Of a stretch of DNA of 64,000 nt, positions 10,594 to 20,400 are shown one piece after another. Both the position numbers and the translations under genes were made by a program. The stretch comes from Rhodotorula mucilaginosa (Eukaryota > Basidiomycota > Microbotryomycetes > Sporidiobolales > Sporidiobolaceae), in assembly GCA_034406715.1 (NCBI GenBank), contig CP137873.1:310001-374000 (forward strand). Reading direction: 5' to 3'. The notes beneath the pieces are model-generated. The model saw nothing but the letters and a program-made list of their open reading frames with translations, was not told the origin of the DNA and made no database searches. The first letter of the stretch is position 1, and each line of letters begins with the position of its first letter.

Positions 10594-13500
10594 TCAGGAC
10601 TTGTTCGAGTTGTGGTGCGAGAGAGCCTCATCGGCGCGAGCGAGGTCACCCTCAGAGAGGGTCGACCTGCCGCCAGCGTTGCCGTTGGTGGCGCCCGGGG
10701 TGGTACGACCGCTCGCACTCGCGACCGACGAGACCGAGCCGTTCCTCGACTTTTTCAACACGAGCGGGAACGGGTAGCCGTCCTCCTCGTCTTCGGCGTT
10801 GTCGCCCTTGCGGACGAGCGACTCCCACGTCGCGGCGCCGGCATAGTCGGACGTGCCGAGGGACTGCATCTCCTCGGTCAGGGTGCCGATGTCGCCCGGG
10901 GTCATGAGGCCCGATTGCCAACGCGGGCTGGCCGGGGCGCTCATCGGTCGCGGGATACGGACTTGAGTGTCGGAGAAGTCAAAGTCGTCATCCTCGAACG
11001 AGTCCGGGTAAGCGCGGCGCAGTGCGACTGCAGATAAAGGAGCGCGCATCTGATCAGTAACTCTTGTCATCTTGCACTCTAGAGACTCCGACCAAGTTTC
11101 CGACTTACGCTGACGCGCCTTCGCGTATTCGAGTCCGAGTCGCTTCCAGTCGAGCAAGTCAGACAGGCGCTCGGTGCGGTTTCGCTGGTTGATCCGCTGC
11201 CGGCGAGTCTTTTGGCAGAACGAGACCATCTGGTCCGTGAGCTGGTTGACCGAGTCCTCGACCGACTTCATGCGGCGGTCGACGATGTAGATGCTGCGCG
11301 CGCACACCCCCATGGCCAGGTCAGCAATCGTTCCACGAAGGCGGAGAGCTGCATAGCGCACCCGTAGTCCTGCGAGTCTTCGAGGAGGTCCTCCATGAAG
11401 CCACCAAAGCCGGAGAGGTTGGTCGTGATCGAGGGTACACCTGGAGGGGGGTAAAAAGGGTCTGTCATCAGGCCACGGCAGAGGCTCGAGATCGTTGAAG
11501 GCGTGGCGGACTCACCCATGACCGTGCACTCGGCGGGGGTGTCTGTCGTCCGTGACATCACTCGGTCAGTTTTGGTCCCCCACGATACAAGTATCCGGAA
11601 CAGCCAGAAACAGAGCAAACTCACAGCCCCACGGCTCATAGTAGGACGGGAAGACACCGAGATGGCATCCGCGCACAAACTCTTCGTAGTCGAGTCCGAG
11701 GATCGGGTTGTTGGCGTTGAGGAACTCGGGGTGGAAGACGACCTTGACGCGGTCCGACGACCTGTTGAACAGCTGGACGCGGCGGATCTGGTTCAAGACG
11801 GGGTCGTTGGCGTCGTCGGCCATGTTGTGAGTGACAACGGGCGGGAGGGACGTGCGGCGGAGCGCGTAGACGCGACGCTTGAGGAGGATCTTGTCCTCGT
11901 TCGAGAGGAGGGTCGCCGGGTCCGGAACCTCGGTCCCGTGCTCGCCCGTGTAGCGCGTGCTCGTCTCGAACAGGCGGGCCCCGATCCGGTTCTGAATTTC
12001 GGTGACCGTGTCCCGGAGCTGCTTCGTGACGGCCTGACCCTTGAGCGCCTCGATCGTGTACGAGTGCGTCGCTGCCGGCGCAATGATGAAGGCGACGACG
12101 GTCTGCTTCGAGCCCATCTGCTGCAAGCGGTGGTTGAGGCGAGCGAGCGACTCGATGTACATGTCGAGACCTTTGTTGCGGTACTCGTAGCGACCGGCGG
12201 TGAAGAAGTACAGCGTGTCCTCGACGTTCCACTGTGGAAGGTTTTGTCGTCAGTCGCGTGGCATCTCTTTCGCCGTTCGCCATGAGGGGCGAGGGGGACT
12301 CACGCTGAGAGCCCCAAAGAAGTGGCCTCGGATAAAGTCGTTGAGCTTCTGCTTCGAGACGGCGTGCAAGTTCTGGAACTCGTGCATGGCCGAGAACTTG
12401 GTGACGTTCAAACCGTTCGGAGTGACACCATCTGCAGGCGGACACGCAAGTTCAGCATGCAGCGCCTTTCTAAGCAAGCAAAAAGACTGGCGACGACTCA
12501 CCCGGCTTGCGCTTGAGCAAGTGTTCCGCTTCGTACGCCGTGATGTGCGAGACGGTTGTGAAGACGTCTGCGCAGTGAGCTGCCGCCCGCTCGATGCAGT
12601 AGCGGTGGTAGATGCCGCGCTTGCCCGCCTCGTGATCCACGTCAAAGTGCTGCAGGTTGTTGTAAAAGTCGACCGAGCCGGCGCAGAGGTACCGACCGAG
12701 CAAAGTGGCGTGGGTGGTACTGCAGGTGCACATTTTCGGCGGCGGGGTGAGCTGTCAGCGGACCAGTCGCAATCCATGCAGGGTAGGGGTCGGTCGCCTC
12801 ACAAGACGGTGGTCACGTCAATGTGGCGTTTCCGGCACAGCGGAATCGCCAACCCGGCCTGCCACTCGTGCAAGTGCGCGACGATCGCCCTCGACCGTTC
12901 CCGGGCCGAAAACTCTCCCAAGAACCACGCGACGAGGTACCCGAGCAAGAGGGTCTCGTTCGTCTCTGCGTCGTTCGGCGGCGTCGGGATCCCGGCGAGG
13001 TTCCAGAGGTCGCCCTTCCACTCGTCGAGGCGGTTGTAGACCGAGCCGGTATCAAACAGGAGCACCTTCGGGCCTCCCTCGATCAGCCAGCGGCCGTACA
13101 GGAACTTGACTCCGCGGTCGCGCATCGACGAGAGACTGCCGACGAGAGCATCGTTGGCGGCGTTCGTGGTCGTCGGGGTTCCGTCTGCGAGTGGGTCCGA
13201 ATACGTAAGGTTGTAGCCGTCAGCGCCGTACCAAGGTACAGCCGACTTTATAGCAACGCCGTAAAAGGGGCCCACTCACCCTCGTTCACCGGCGTCGGCT
13301 TGTCCCACTCGATCGCCTCGACTTCCATCGGCGCCGACTTGTAGCTGAGCGGACCGATGAGCGTGTAGCGGTCTCCATATTCGGCGCAGGTGACGGGTGC
13401 CTTGGTCTTGATGACGGTGTAGATACCGCCGACTGCAGGGCAAAAAAAAGGGGGGGGGGGGAAGGGCGCCGTGTGTCAGTCTTCGGTATGCGGCGTGCCG

Positions 13501-14369
13501 CCGATAGCGCTTGCCTGCTCCTTAGCGATACGTGACTGGCGTGCGAGACTCCGGCCGACACACGACTCTGGTGCAAGGGTGTCCCTCCGAAATGTGTCTC
13601 GTTTGACCCGCCCTCTCCTGCCTGCCGCATCCCGTTCCTTTCCCCCCGACGCTTTCCTTGTTTTCGCATTCAGTAGCGTGCGATTGATGGAGTACTGGGC
13701 GTGTAGAGGCTGCCCACGCCTTGAGAACCCCGATGGGAGTGGGGGTCCTAAGACGATCTCGTCGAGTGTTTGATCGATTCGTTGTGTGGCCGTTCGAAAC
13801 TCTCGCGATCCGTACCTTTGCTGTTGGGGGTGCAATGAGAGGCAGTCAGTCCACTGGGCTCAGAGTCAGACGGCGCTCGCATGGCAAGTCCAGCGAGTGA
13901 TGAAGGAGCGCCATCTCTCTTTCTACTCGTCCCCGCCTTCTCGCTCCGCTTTCCGGGTCGGCGATCCGAACGGAGAGGCGACTCACTTTGCAACCTCCCA
14001 AGCACACTCGAAGCTGTAGTTCGGTTCACGTGTAGTACCGGGGTATCGAAAGCGTTATGCCGGGAGACGAGGGCGCGAGGAGTTGCGTCACCGGCGAGCA
14101 GGACAATTAACGTGGTTTTTTTTCGCGAGTGGGCGAGTCGAGGGAGAGGAACATCAGCGGGCGCTCGTACGCAGAGGGTCAAGTGGCCGCAACGCACAGC
14201 AGCTGCAGGCAGGTACGACAGGACAGTCAGCTTGTGGCTCGTCGGCGCAGGAGGAGGGAGTGGGGGGCGTCATCGCACCGAGCAGGCTTTGCTCCTCGGT
14301 GAGAGGGGGATAGAGCGGAGCAAGGGGGAGGGAGCGTACATGATCGTGGACACTTCTTTGTTGCGCCAT
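10594..14369 (-). CDS. GSY1: Glycogen synthase (GT3), with two 5-nt micro-exons
   Basis: Transfers glucose from UDP-glucose to glycogen in the cytosol; 759 aa. Thirteen exons: 14369-14340, 14202-14198, 14013-13987, 13820-13816, 13432-13280, 13184-12803, 12719-12502, 12431-12304, 12231-11625, 11542-11516, 11440-11362, 11293-11109, 11027-10594. The N-terminus [31 protein letters not shown] appears only if exons of 30, 5, 27 and 5 nt are used; each has a good donor and acceptor and the result fits the family. The GT3 E-x7-E motif is in [15 protein letters not shown], and the glucose-6-phosphate-sensing Arg cluster in [19 protein letters not shown]. The Ser-rich C-terminus (RPMSAPASP) resembles the regulatory phosphorylation sites of other glycogen synthases. 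An in-frame ATG also lies upstream at 14420. The symbol is by family; fungi may carry more than one paralogue. Confidence 0.95.
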
Positions 14370-15652
14370 CCCTCTCGGTGTATTCACAGCAGCTGGTAGA
14401 GAGACAGGACTCGAGTTCAAGACGACGAGGTGCTCCGCCCGCCGACTTGCCCAACTCCACCCACACGCGGTCAGCTAGACGCCTCCCCTCAGGCAATCTC
14501 GGCGAGCAAGCCGAGTCCCGACCGGCGTCCCGACTTCACCAAACTTCACCGTCTACGTAGGCTTGTACTGGTCTTTCAGGCTGATGCAGCTGCTAATATG
14601 GAGACTCTGTCACTCCGATCTCGGCAAGATCAAATGCGCTCGCCGCTAGCAAGTCCGACGTCTGGGAAGCTGGCAAGCCGCTGCTGCGGATTCACAACGG
14701 CGACTTGCAATTGGTCGCATAACTTAGGAGGCTGCATGCATGCCTGACCTCGTCTCGTTTCGGAATATGTACAAGAAGCTCCTGGGAACTCTTCACTCTC
14801 GACTCCGGACGACGATCGTAGCTCCACGCCCGGAGTTGCGAACCTCGCGAACACGCCACTCGGTTCAGAATCCAGGTTACTGCACGCAACAAGCTTCCGC
14901 ACAACCTGAGCATAGCACGGTAGCGACCCCTCCAATTAGGGAGGTGGCGCTGAATCCCAAAGTCCCAAGTCCGGTAAAAGGGCAGTTCGGAAGCGGAAGA
15001 GTGCAAAAGCGCGCCCAAACATCGAGCGGTTTGAAGCGGCCTCTCGCAAAGGACGGTTCAAGAAGCATCGGACTTTGGGTACGTCGAGTCCAGGAGGAAG
15101 GAATGACTATATAATGGCGGTTCTCTAGATCGAGTCTTTGACTTCCGACCTGCTGTACGAGGGGCGAGCACTCGCGATGGATTCTCTCGCTCTTTCTTTT
15201 TTCGAGGCGGACGTTCGTTCACTCGCCCGCCCACCCACAGCCGGACTCGTACAGACGTACCCATCCCGTCTGCTCTTACAGAGCATTTCATCGGAAAGTT
15301 GTACTTGGAACGAGTCCGTCTCGCTATCGAACGTGGCCCCGTATCGGCGCAGGCGATTCTTACTGCACGTGCACGTAACGTAGCAGCCTTGGACAGGGAA
15401 GTCAGGACGGCAATGCGTGCGTTGCAAATGCACCGGGAAGCAGGCTTGATCGGGCTGGGGAAGGGGAGAAGGAATATATCGAACAGAGAGAGAGAGAGAG
15501 CGCGCAGAGGGGACGAGTCCGCTCACCAGCAGATTGCTGTCAGGGGAGGAGAGAAGCGTGGACACGGTGTAGAACAAAACAAACACAAAAAAGAGGAGGG
15601 GACGAAAGCGGGAAGGTGAAGAGGACGGCGGCAGTTTGACGGACTACAACGA
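14370..15652. other. Intergenic: glycogen synthase promoter
   Basis: Nearly 1.3 kb upstream of glycogen synthase and downstream of UBC13. It contains short GA-repeat tracts (for example near 15487) but no supported gene. Long for this compact window, so it may hold extended regulatory sequence. Confidence 0.5.
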
Positions 15653-16581
15653 CTAGGGCGCGGCCGAGGCGAATTTCTGAGTCCACTCGCGCGAGACCCG
15701 CATCGCGTCCTTCTCGTTCTCCTTCCAGTGCGCAGCGACGTCGTTCGCGAGCGGGTCGTCCTGCACGTCGGGAGATTTGACCATCAGGAAAAGGTGTTTG
15801 CAAGGAGTGGGGAGATGGGGGGACTGACCGGGTTGGGCGCCGACAAGAGGGCCTGGATCGAGAGCAAGACGGTCCGGATCTGGAGGGCCGGGGACCACTT
15901 GTCTTTGAGGATGTCGAGGCAGATCCGACCGAGCTTGTCAATGTTGGGGTGGTAGATCTTTGTCAGGAAGCGAACTTTCGGGGGCGCCATCGGGTACTCT
16001 TCCGGGAGGAACAGCTCGAGTTTAAAGTGGCCGCCTGCGTCGACAAAGTGTCTAGAAGTCAGTCTTTCCCCTGGAGAGTGACTGAAAAAGGAAGAAGATG
16101 GGCGACGACAAGACTGACCCTCGAAGGGGGACGATTCCGGACCCGAGATGACGACGTCAAAGTATCGCAGGTTGTCGTCGTGCGGGATGGCCGAGATCCC
16201 GGGTGGAGAATCGGCGACGAGTCGCTGAGTTTCCTGTGGGTATGGGGTTGAGCGAATTCGGGGTCAGCGCTGTGGGGTCTTTTTCTTCGAGACGGGGGAG
16301 GTGGTGGTAGACGGCTGTTTCGAGGCGGCCAGCCGATGGAGGCGGGAGGAGGCGGTTTGGCCTGTTTGGTCCGGATGCTTGTCTTTCCACCCCCGCCGAG
16401 TGGCAGCTGGGAGTCTGAGCGGTCTCGAGTTCGGCCCCGCTGATTGCAGTCGGAGGGGGGGGGGGGAGGTTCCCCTCTCTCCCTCGCGCAGTGGGGCAGT
16501 TCTGACAGAGATGACAGAGAGAAGGAGGCAGAAAGGGAGACTGACCTTGATTATGCGCTTTGGCAGAGCTGCAGAGGCCAT
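15653..16581 (-). CDS. UBC13: Ubiquitin-conjugating enzyme E2 N (Ubc13)
   Basis: E2 that builds Lys63-linked ubiquitin chains with an Mms2-type partner in DNA-damage tolerance. 154 aa, exons 16581-16546, 16233-16119, 16034-15829 and 15760-15653. The start [12 protein letters not shown] joins [17 protein letters not shown]. The catalytic Cys is in [20 protein letters not shown], preceded by the E2 YHPNID motif. The C-terminus [16 protein letters not shown] is characteristic of Ubc13. Length matches the family. It is divergent from the F-box-like gene across 328 bp. Confidence 0.95.
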
Positions 16582-16909
16582 GGTCGAGTCGAGTCGAGTC
16601 GAGGTTGGCGGTCGAGTTGAGTGGTGAGAAGAGGGGCGGCACCGCGCGGCGGGAGAGAGACAAAGAGCAGGAGAGAGGGGGAAAGAGCAGCCGGAGAGTC
16701 TATAGCTCCACGTGAACCACTCTTTGTCGGGGTCCACACGCCAAGAGACGAGAGAGACGTTCTCCTCCTCTTGACTTTCGACGCCTCACTCGACCCGACG
16801 CTGACGCCGACGCCGACGCCGACGAGATGGCCGGGCAGACGTGCGCCTGCCTTGCCCAGTGCACTCGCTGCTCCCCGTACTGACCCAGGTAAATCCCAGC
16901 AACTCCGAG
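16582..16909. promoter_or_regulatory. Divergent promoter, UBC13 / F-box-like gene
   Basis: 328 bp between two divergent start codons; it must contain both promoters. It includes a GACGCC-type short repeat near 16800-16823 and no ORF of interest. Confidence 0.5.
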
Positions 16910-18589
16910 ATGCTGTCGCGCCGTCTCCCGCCCGAGATCGTCACCATGATCATCCGCGAGGCCTTCCCGTCCATCATACCCACGCACGACGAGCGAGTCC
17001 ACGTCTCGAGGGTCGCCGGTGGGACCGACTTGTTCCACCACCGCGTCCGAGACCCGATCGACGAACGCACCCTCGCCGACACGATCCCCCTCGCCGGCCA
17101 TGCTTTCCTGCCCTACTTGCGCTCGCTGCTCTTCCACGCTCCGCACGTCAGCACCCGCCAACGCGCGGCCAAGCTCCTCCGCGCGCTCAAAGGCAGCTCC
17201 GAAGCGACGCTGACTGCGCTCGTCCGCCGCCTCATTCTCGACGTCCGTCCTCGCCCGCTCGGAGACCAGCTCGACCGTACCGGAGTCTACGATTTCGCGG
17301 ACGGGATCACCGCTCAGCAGATCAGTCGCCTCGCCGAGCTCACGCCCAAAGTCAAGAGCCTCGTCGTCGACACGTCCCAAGGCGGCGACCACTGGCTCTG
17401 CGGGAAACCTTTCCTCGAGGCTCTCCGCGCGTTCGGTCGCACCACCGTCACGGATCTCGAAATCGTCGGTTCGGGCCTCGGCTGCCAGAACGCCCTGCAC
17501 CTGTTTGCCGACGCCCACCGCGGGCTGCGTTCGCTCAAACTCAAGAACCTCGTCCCCGGATGGACCGCCCTGTACGCCCTTCGTCCCGAGACGGAATCGT
17601 ACGCGAAAGCCCGCCCGCTCGCGGCGCCGTTCCCCGCGTTTGCGCGCCTCGAGACCCTCGTCCTGTGGGACTGCACGCTGCACCTCGACGAGTTTAGCGA
17701 CCTGCTCTCTTCGCTCGGCCCAGGCGACGACGACAACAACAACGATGACGGAGCGGTGCGCTTCCCCTTGCGCCACCTCACATTGCACCACATCAAGATC
17801 CGCGAAGTCGTGCCCGAACAGACCGCGCGGCGGTGCCCCTTCCCGCCCGAAGTCCTGCAAGCGCACCTCGCCCCGCTCGTTCCGCACCTCGAATCGCTCC
17901 ACCTCGTCCTGTACGACCGCGATCCGATCGCGACTCGCGCGCGCGGCATGCCGAGTCAACTCGCGGCTCCGACGCGGCCGGAAATGCACGACTACCGCCC
18001 GGGCGATATCCTCGCCGCGTTGATTGGGCCCAACTTTCGCGAGTTGACCCTCGGAGGACCGTACTGCGTCTCGAATCCGGCGTTCTTTGACGCGCTCGAC
18101 AAGTCCGCGAACCGTCAGAGACAACGGGGTTCGCAGCACGGACCGGGTCACGTTCGCCGCTTGACGTTGACGCAATGTGCCGATCGCGGTCAAGGCGAAG
18201 GGATTACGGTTCAAGCGTTCACTCGCGCCCTCGATCGCGAATGGGCCGCGGCGTCCTCGTCTTCGGAAGAACTTGTCGAACTCGATCTCGAAGGCATGGA
18301 TCCCCACTTCGAAGACTCGTACGGCAACCAGACCCCACTCTGGAGCGGTCCCGCGCTCGACGCGCTCGTCAACAGAGTCGAGCAGATCAACAACAACAGT
18401 CGCCAAGGCGGGGCGGGCGAGATTCGCTTGCGCGTGAATGAAGCGGCGCGGCGTTGGGTTCCGCCGAGGAGGAGCAGCGCTGCGGACGAGCGCAGGGCGA
18501 ATGCGAGGAAGCCGCCGGGCAAGAGGCAGAACACCGGTGGTGGCGGTGGTGGTGGAGGTGGCGGTGGATCCTCTTCCAAAAAAAGTTAG
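16910..18589 (+). CDS. Intronless F-box-like / leucine-rich protein
   Basis: 559 aa from the ATG at 16910, with no intron, unlike almost all neighbours. The N-terminus MLSRRLPPEIVTMIIREAF resembles a fungal F-box-like motif (LPxEIxxxIIxxxF), and the remainder has irregular Leu-rich segments (LKSLRLKNL-like LRSLKLKNLVPG, LETLVLWDC, LRHLTLHHIKI, VRRLTLTQCAD, LVELDLEGM) spaced like degenerate leucine-rich repeats. The C-terminus is basic and ends in a poly-Gly run before SSSKKS. An SCF adaptor role would follow from the F-box but is inference. The same frame is open upstream to 16841 without another ATG. Confidence 0.7.
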   Translation: MLSRRLPPEIVTMIIREAFPSIIPTHDERVHVSRVAGGTDLFHHRVRDPIDERTLADTIPLAGHAFLPYLRSLLFHAPHVSTRQRAAKLLRALKGSSEATLTALVRRLILDVRPRPLGDQLDRTGVYDFADGITAQQISRLAELTPKVKSLVVDTSQGGDHWLCGKPFLEALRAFGRTTVTDLEIVGSGLGCQNALHLFADAHRGLRSLKLKNLVPGWTALYALRPETESYAKARPLAAPFPAFARLETLVLWDCTLHLDEFSDLLSSLGPGDDDNNNDDGAVRFPLRHLTLHHIKIREVVPEQTARRCPFPPEVLQAHLAPLVPHLESLHLVLYDRDPIATRARGMPSQLAAPTRPEMHDYRPGDILAALIGPNFRELTLGGPYCVSNPAFFDALDKSANRQRQRGSQHGPGHVRRLTLTQCADRGQGEGITVQAFTRALDREWAAASSSSEELVELDLEGMDPHFEDSYGNQTPLWSGPALDALVNRVEQINNNSRQGGAGEIRLRVNEAARRWVPPRRSSAADERRANARKPPGKRQNTGGGGGGGGGGGSSSKKS

Positions 18590-18670
18590 GCGCAGCCAGT
18601 CGTAGCTCGTCGAGATGAGCTCAAGGGTGCACTGCGGGGTGAGGTTGCGGAATGCTTGGGTGGTGGACGC

Positions 18671-18740
18671 TTGTCGCTTGTCGCTTGTCGCTTGTCGCTT
18701 GTCGCTTGTCGCTTGTCGCTTGTCGCTTGTCGCTTGTGGC
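18671..18740. repeat. 7-bp tandem repeat, ten units
   Basis: Ten head-to-tail copies of TTGTCGC, the last changed to TTGTGGC. It lies between two convergent 3' ends (F-box-like gene and SYN8). Simple slippage-prone minisatellite; no function can be read from it. Confidence 0.95.
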
Positions 18741-18919
18741 TTCTTGCTGGTCGTTTTTGGTGTAGTGGTTTGCTTTCGTTTGGAACTTGCTTTTTGCCAA
18801 TCATAGTGATGTGGAAGAGGTAGTTTACAGTGTGTCGAGGAGAACAACAGGGGAAGTTGACTGCTAGAAGAAAAGGGGTACAAGGAAGTCTACACGCCTG
18901 TCGTCTGTGAAAACCTGCA

Positions 18920-19864
18920 TCAGAACTTGAAGATGACGATGAGGATGACCAGCAAGATAATGAGGGCAATGATCAACCCGGTGCTGCCCGTGTCGCGCGC
19001 TCGCCGGGTAAAGTCGTCTAACCGGCCGCTCGCCCTCCGGAGGTTCGAACCGGTCCGGTCGAGCGCTTCGTCCGTGTCGTCGAGGAGGGAAGAGTGCAGC
19101 TCGAGTTCTTCGGCGACACGGAGCGAGAGAGCGTGTTGGCGCGAGATGGCGGAAGAGAGCGAGTTCAACTGCGAGTCTTGGTCTGGGTTTTCTCGGACCG
19201 CCGGGTCAGTCGCGTTGTGTGCGGGACCTGAACAAGATGCTGGGTGTACACGCACCCTCGAGCATGCGCTGCTGCATCTGGAGTACTTCCTGATTCGCCC
19301 GCTCCATCTCTTCCTCGTCTTCCTCCATCTGTTTCAAATCTCGCGGGTCGTCGTGCACAGAGATCGAGATGTGCGGAACCTTGGCCGCCTCGCCAACGTC
19401 TTGTAGTTGCACCCTGCAGAACAAATCAACGAGGTCAGCATGCACGCCCGTCTCGGCGGTTGGTTGCAAACGCACCCTTCGTCGCCGTCGACCGCCGTTT
19501 CGTCGTCGTGCTCCTCATCATCCGTCTCGACGAGTCGACCAGTGCGTTCCGGACCCGGCGCAGGTCGTAATCGCTCTTCGATCACAACGCCGAGGGGTTC
19601 GACGAGTCCCGCTATCCGTTCCCATTGCCCCCGCAAGCCGTTCACGACCTCTTGGCTCTCGCTGCCGGCCTCTTCGATCGCTGTGATCCCGCGCGCGAGC
19701 AGGGTGAGGTTCTTCTGGATCGACTGAGTCAGGTGGGCGGGCGCGGCGACGTCGAGCTGGTGTAGTCGGGTCAACTCGAGAACCGATGACAATGTCGTCG
19801 TCGAGAGGTGCGACAGTCGCGATGCGCTTGGCGGGGCGCTGCTCGAAGGATGTGTAGGAGGCAT
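18920..19864 (-). CDS. SYN8: Qc-SNARE, syntaxin-8-like (Syn8)
   Basis: Tail-anchored endosomal SNARE of 272 aa. Exons 19864-19476, 19413-19256 and 19191-18920. The N-terminal region is helical; a linker PHISISVHDDPRDLKQ leads to the SNARE motif: EEMERANQEVLQMQQRML, then SQLNSLSSAISRQHALSL, then RVAEELELHSSLLDDTDEAL. It ends in one hydrophobic segment (GLIIALIILLVILIVIFKF) with no lumenal tail. The LNSLSSAISRQ motif is typical of Qc-SNAREs of the syntaxin 8 group. The residue aligning with the central glutamine appears to be His (ELELHSS). An in-frame ATG also exists at 19885. SYN8 rather than TLG1 is chosen from the SNARE motif and is fairly but not wholly secure. Confidence 0.8.
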
Positions 19865-20008
19865 CTCCGCTTGATGGTATCGCACTCAGTCCGGTTCCGT
19901 CTACAGGAGCTGCCTTTCGCACTCCTCCTCGGACGTTGCAAACGACTCGCCGGCAAGCGATCGAGGCGGACTTCTTTTAATGTGCGGAACATGCCAGTGT
20001 TGGGCCCG

Positions 20009-20400
20009 TAAAGTAAGGTGTAAAGATGTAACATTACAATTTACAATTACGGGTGTAATTACGGGTGTAATCTCTTCCCGAGGCTCTCAAATGTAAAATT
20101 ATGTAAACATAGCCAACATGGTGGAATCGCTCTCTTATGCTTAAAATCGCATTTCCGCGACGAGGCGAGCTGTCTGGGACTGGACGTACGATCCCGGTGA
20201 CGCGGACGACGCGGCCTCGGCGGCCGTCCTCCACTCCGAGATTAGTAACCAAAACTCATTACAACCCTTCCTAGTCCTGAATTAGACTATTTCTATTCAA
20301 ACAACTTTACATACACTTTACAGCTGTAATTACGGGTGTAAAGCACCCTCGGGCGATCAAGTTTACTCTTTACATTACGGTTACACTGTAATGATACAAC
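20009..20400. repeat. Low-GC island with TTACGGGTGTAA palindromic repeats
   Basis: An AT-rich patch in otherwise GC-rich sequence. The 12-mer TTACGGGTGTAA occurs exactly at 20047-20058, 20059-20070 and 20330-20341, each preceded by AAT; a relative lies near 20372-20393. TTAC and GTAA are reverse complements, so each copy is an inverted repeat with a GGGT spacer, and GTAATTAC is another palindrome at the junctions. Many scattered TGTAA/TTACA words surround them. The two outer clusters flank about 260 bp. I found no clean terminal inverted repeats or target-site duplication and no coding capacity. Confidence 0.6.

Noticed and set aside
18671-18740. CRISPR-like array
   Set aside because: Units of 7 bp without spacers in a eukaryotic genome are a minisatellite.
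16700-18883. A 727-codon open frame on the minus strand opposite the F-box-like gene
   Set aside because: Composition is Arg/Glu-rich as expected for the antisense of GC-rich coding DNA, and it runs through the TTGTCGC repeat. The plus strand has the coherent Leu-rich protein.
20009-20400. Intact transposon or LTR in the low-GC island
   Set aside because: No terminal inverted repeats of useful length, no target-site duplication and no coding capacity were seen.
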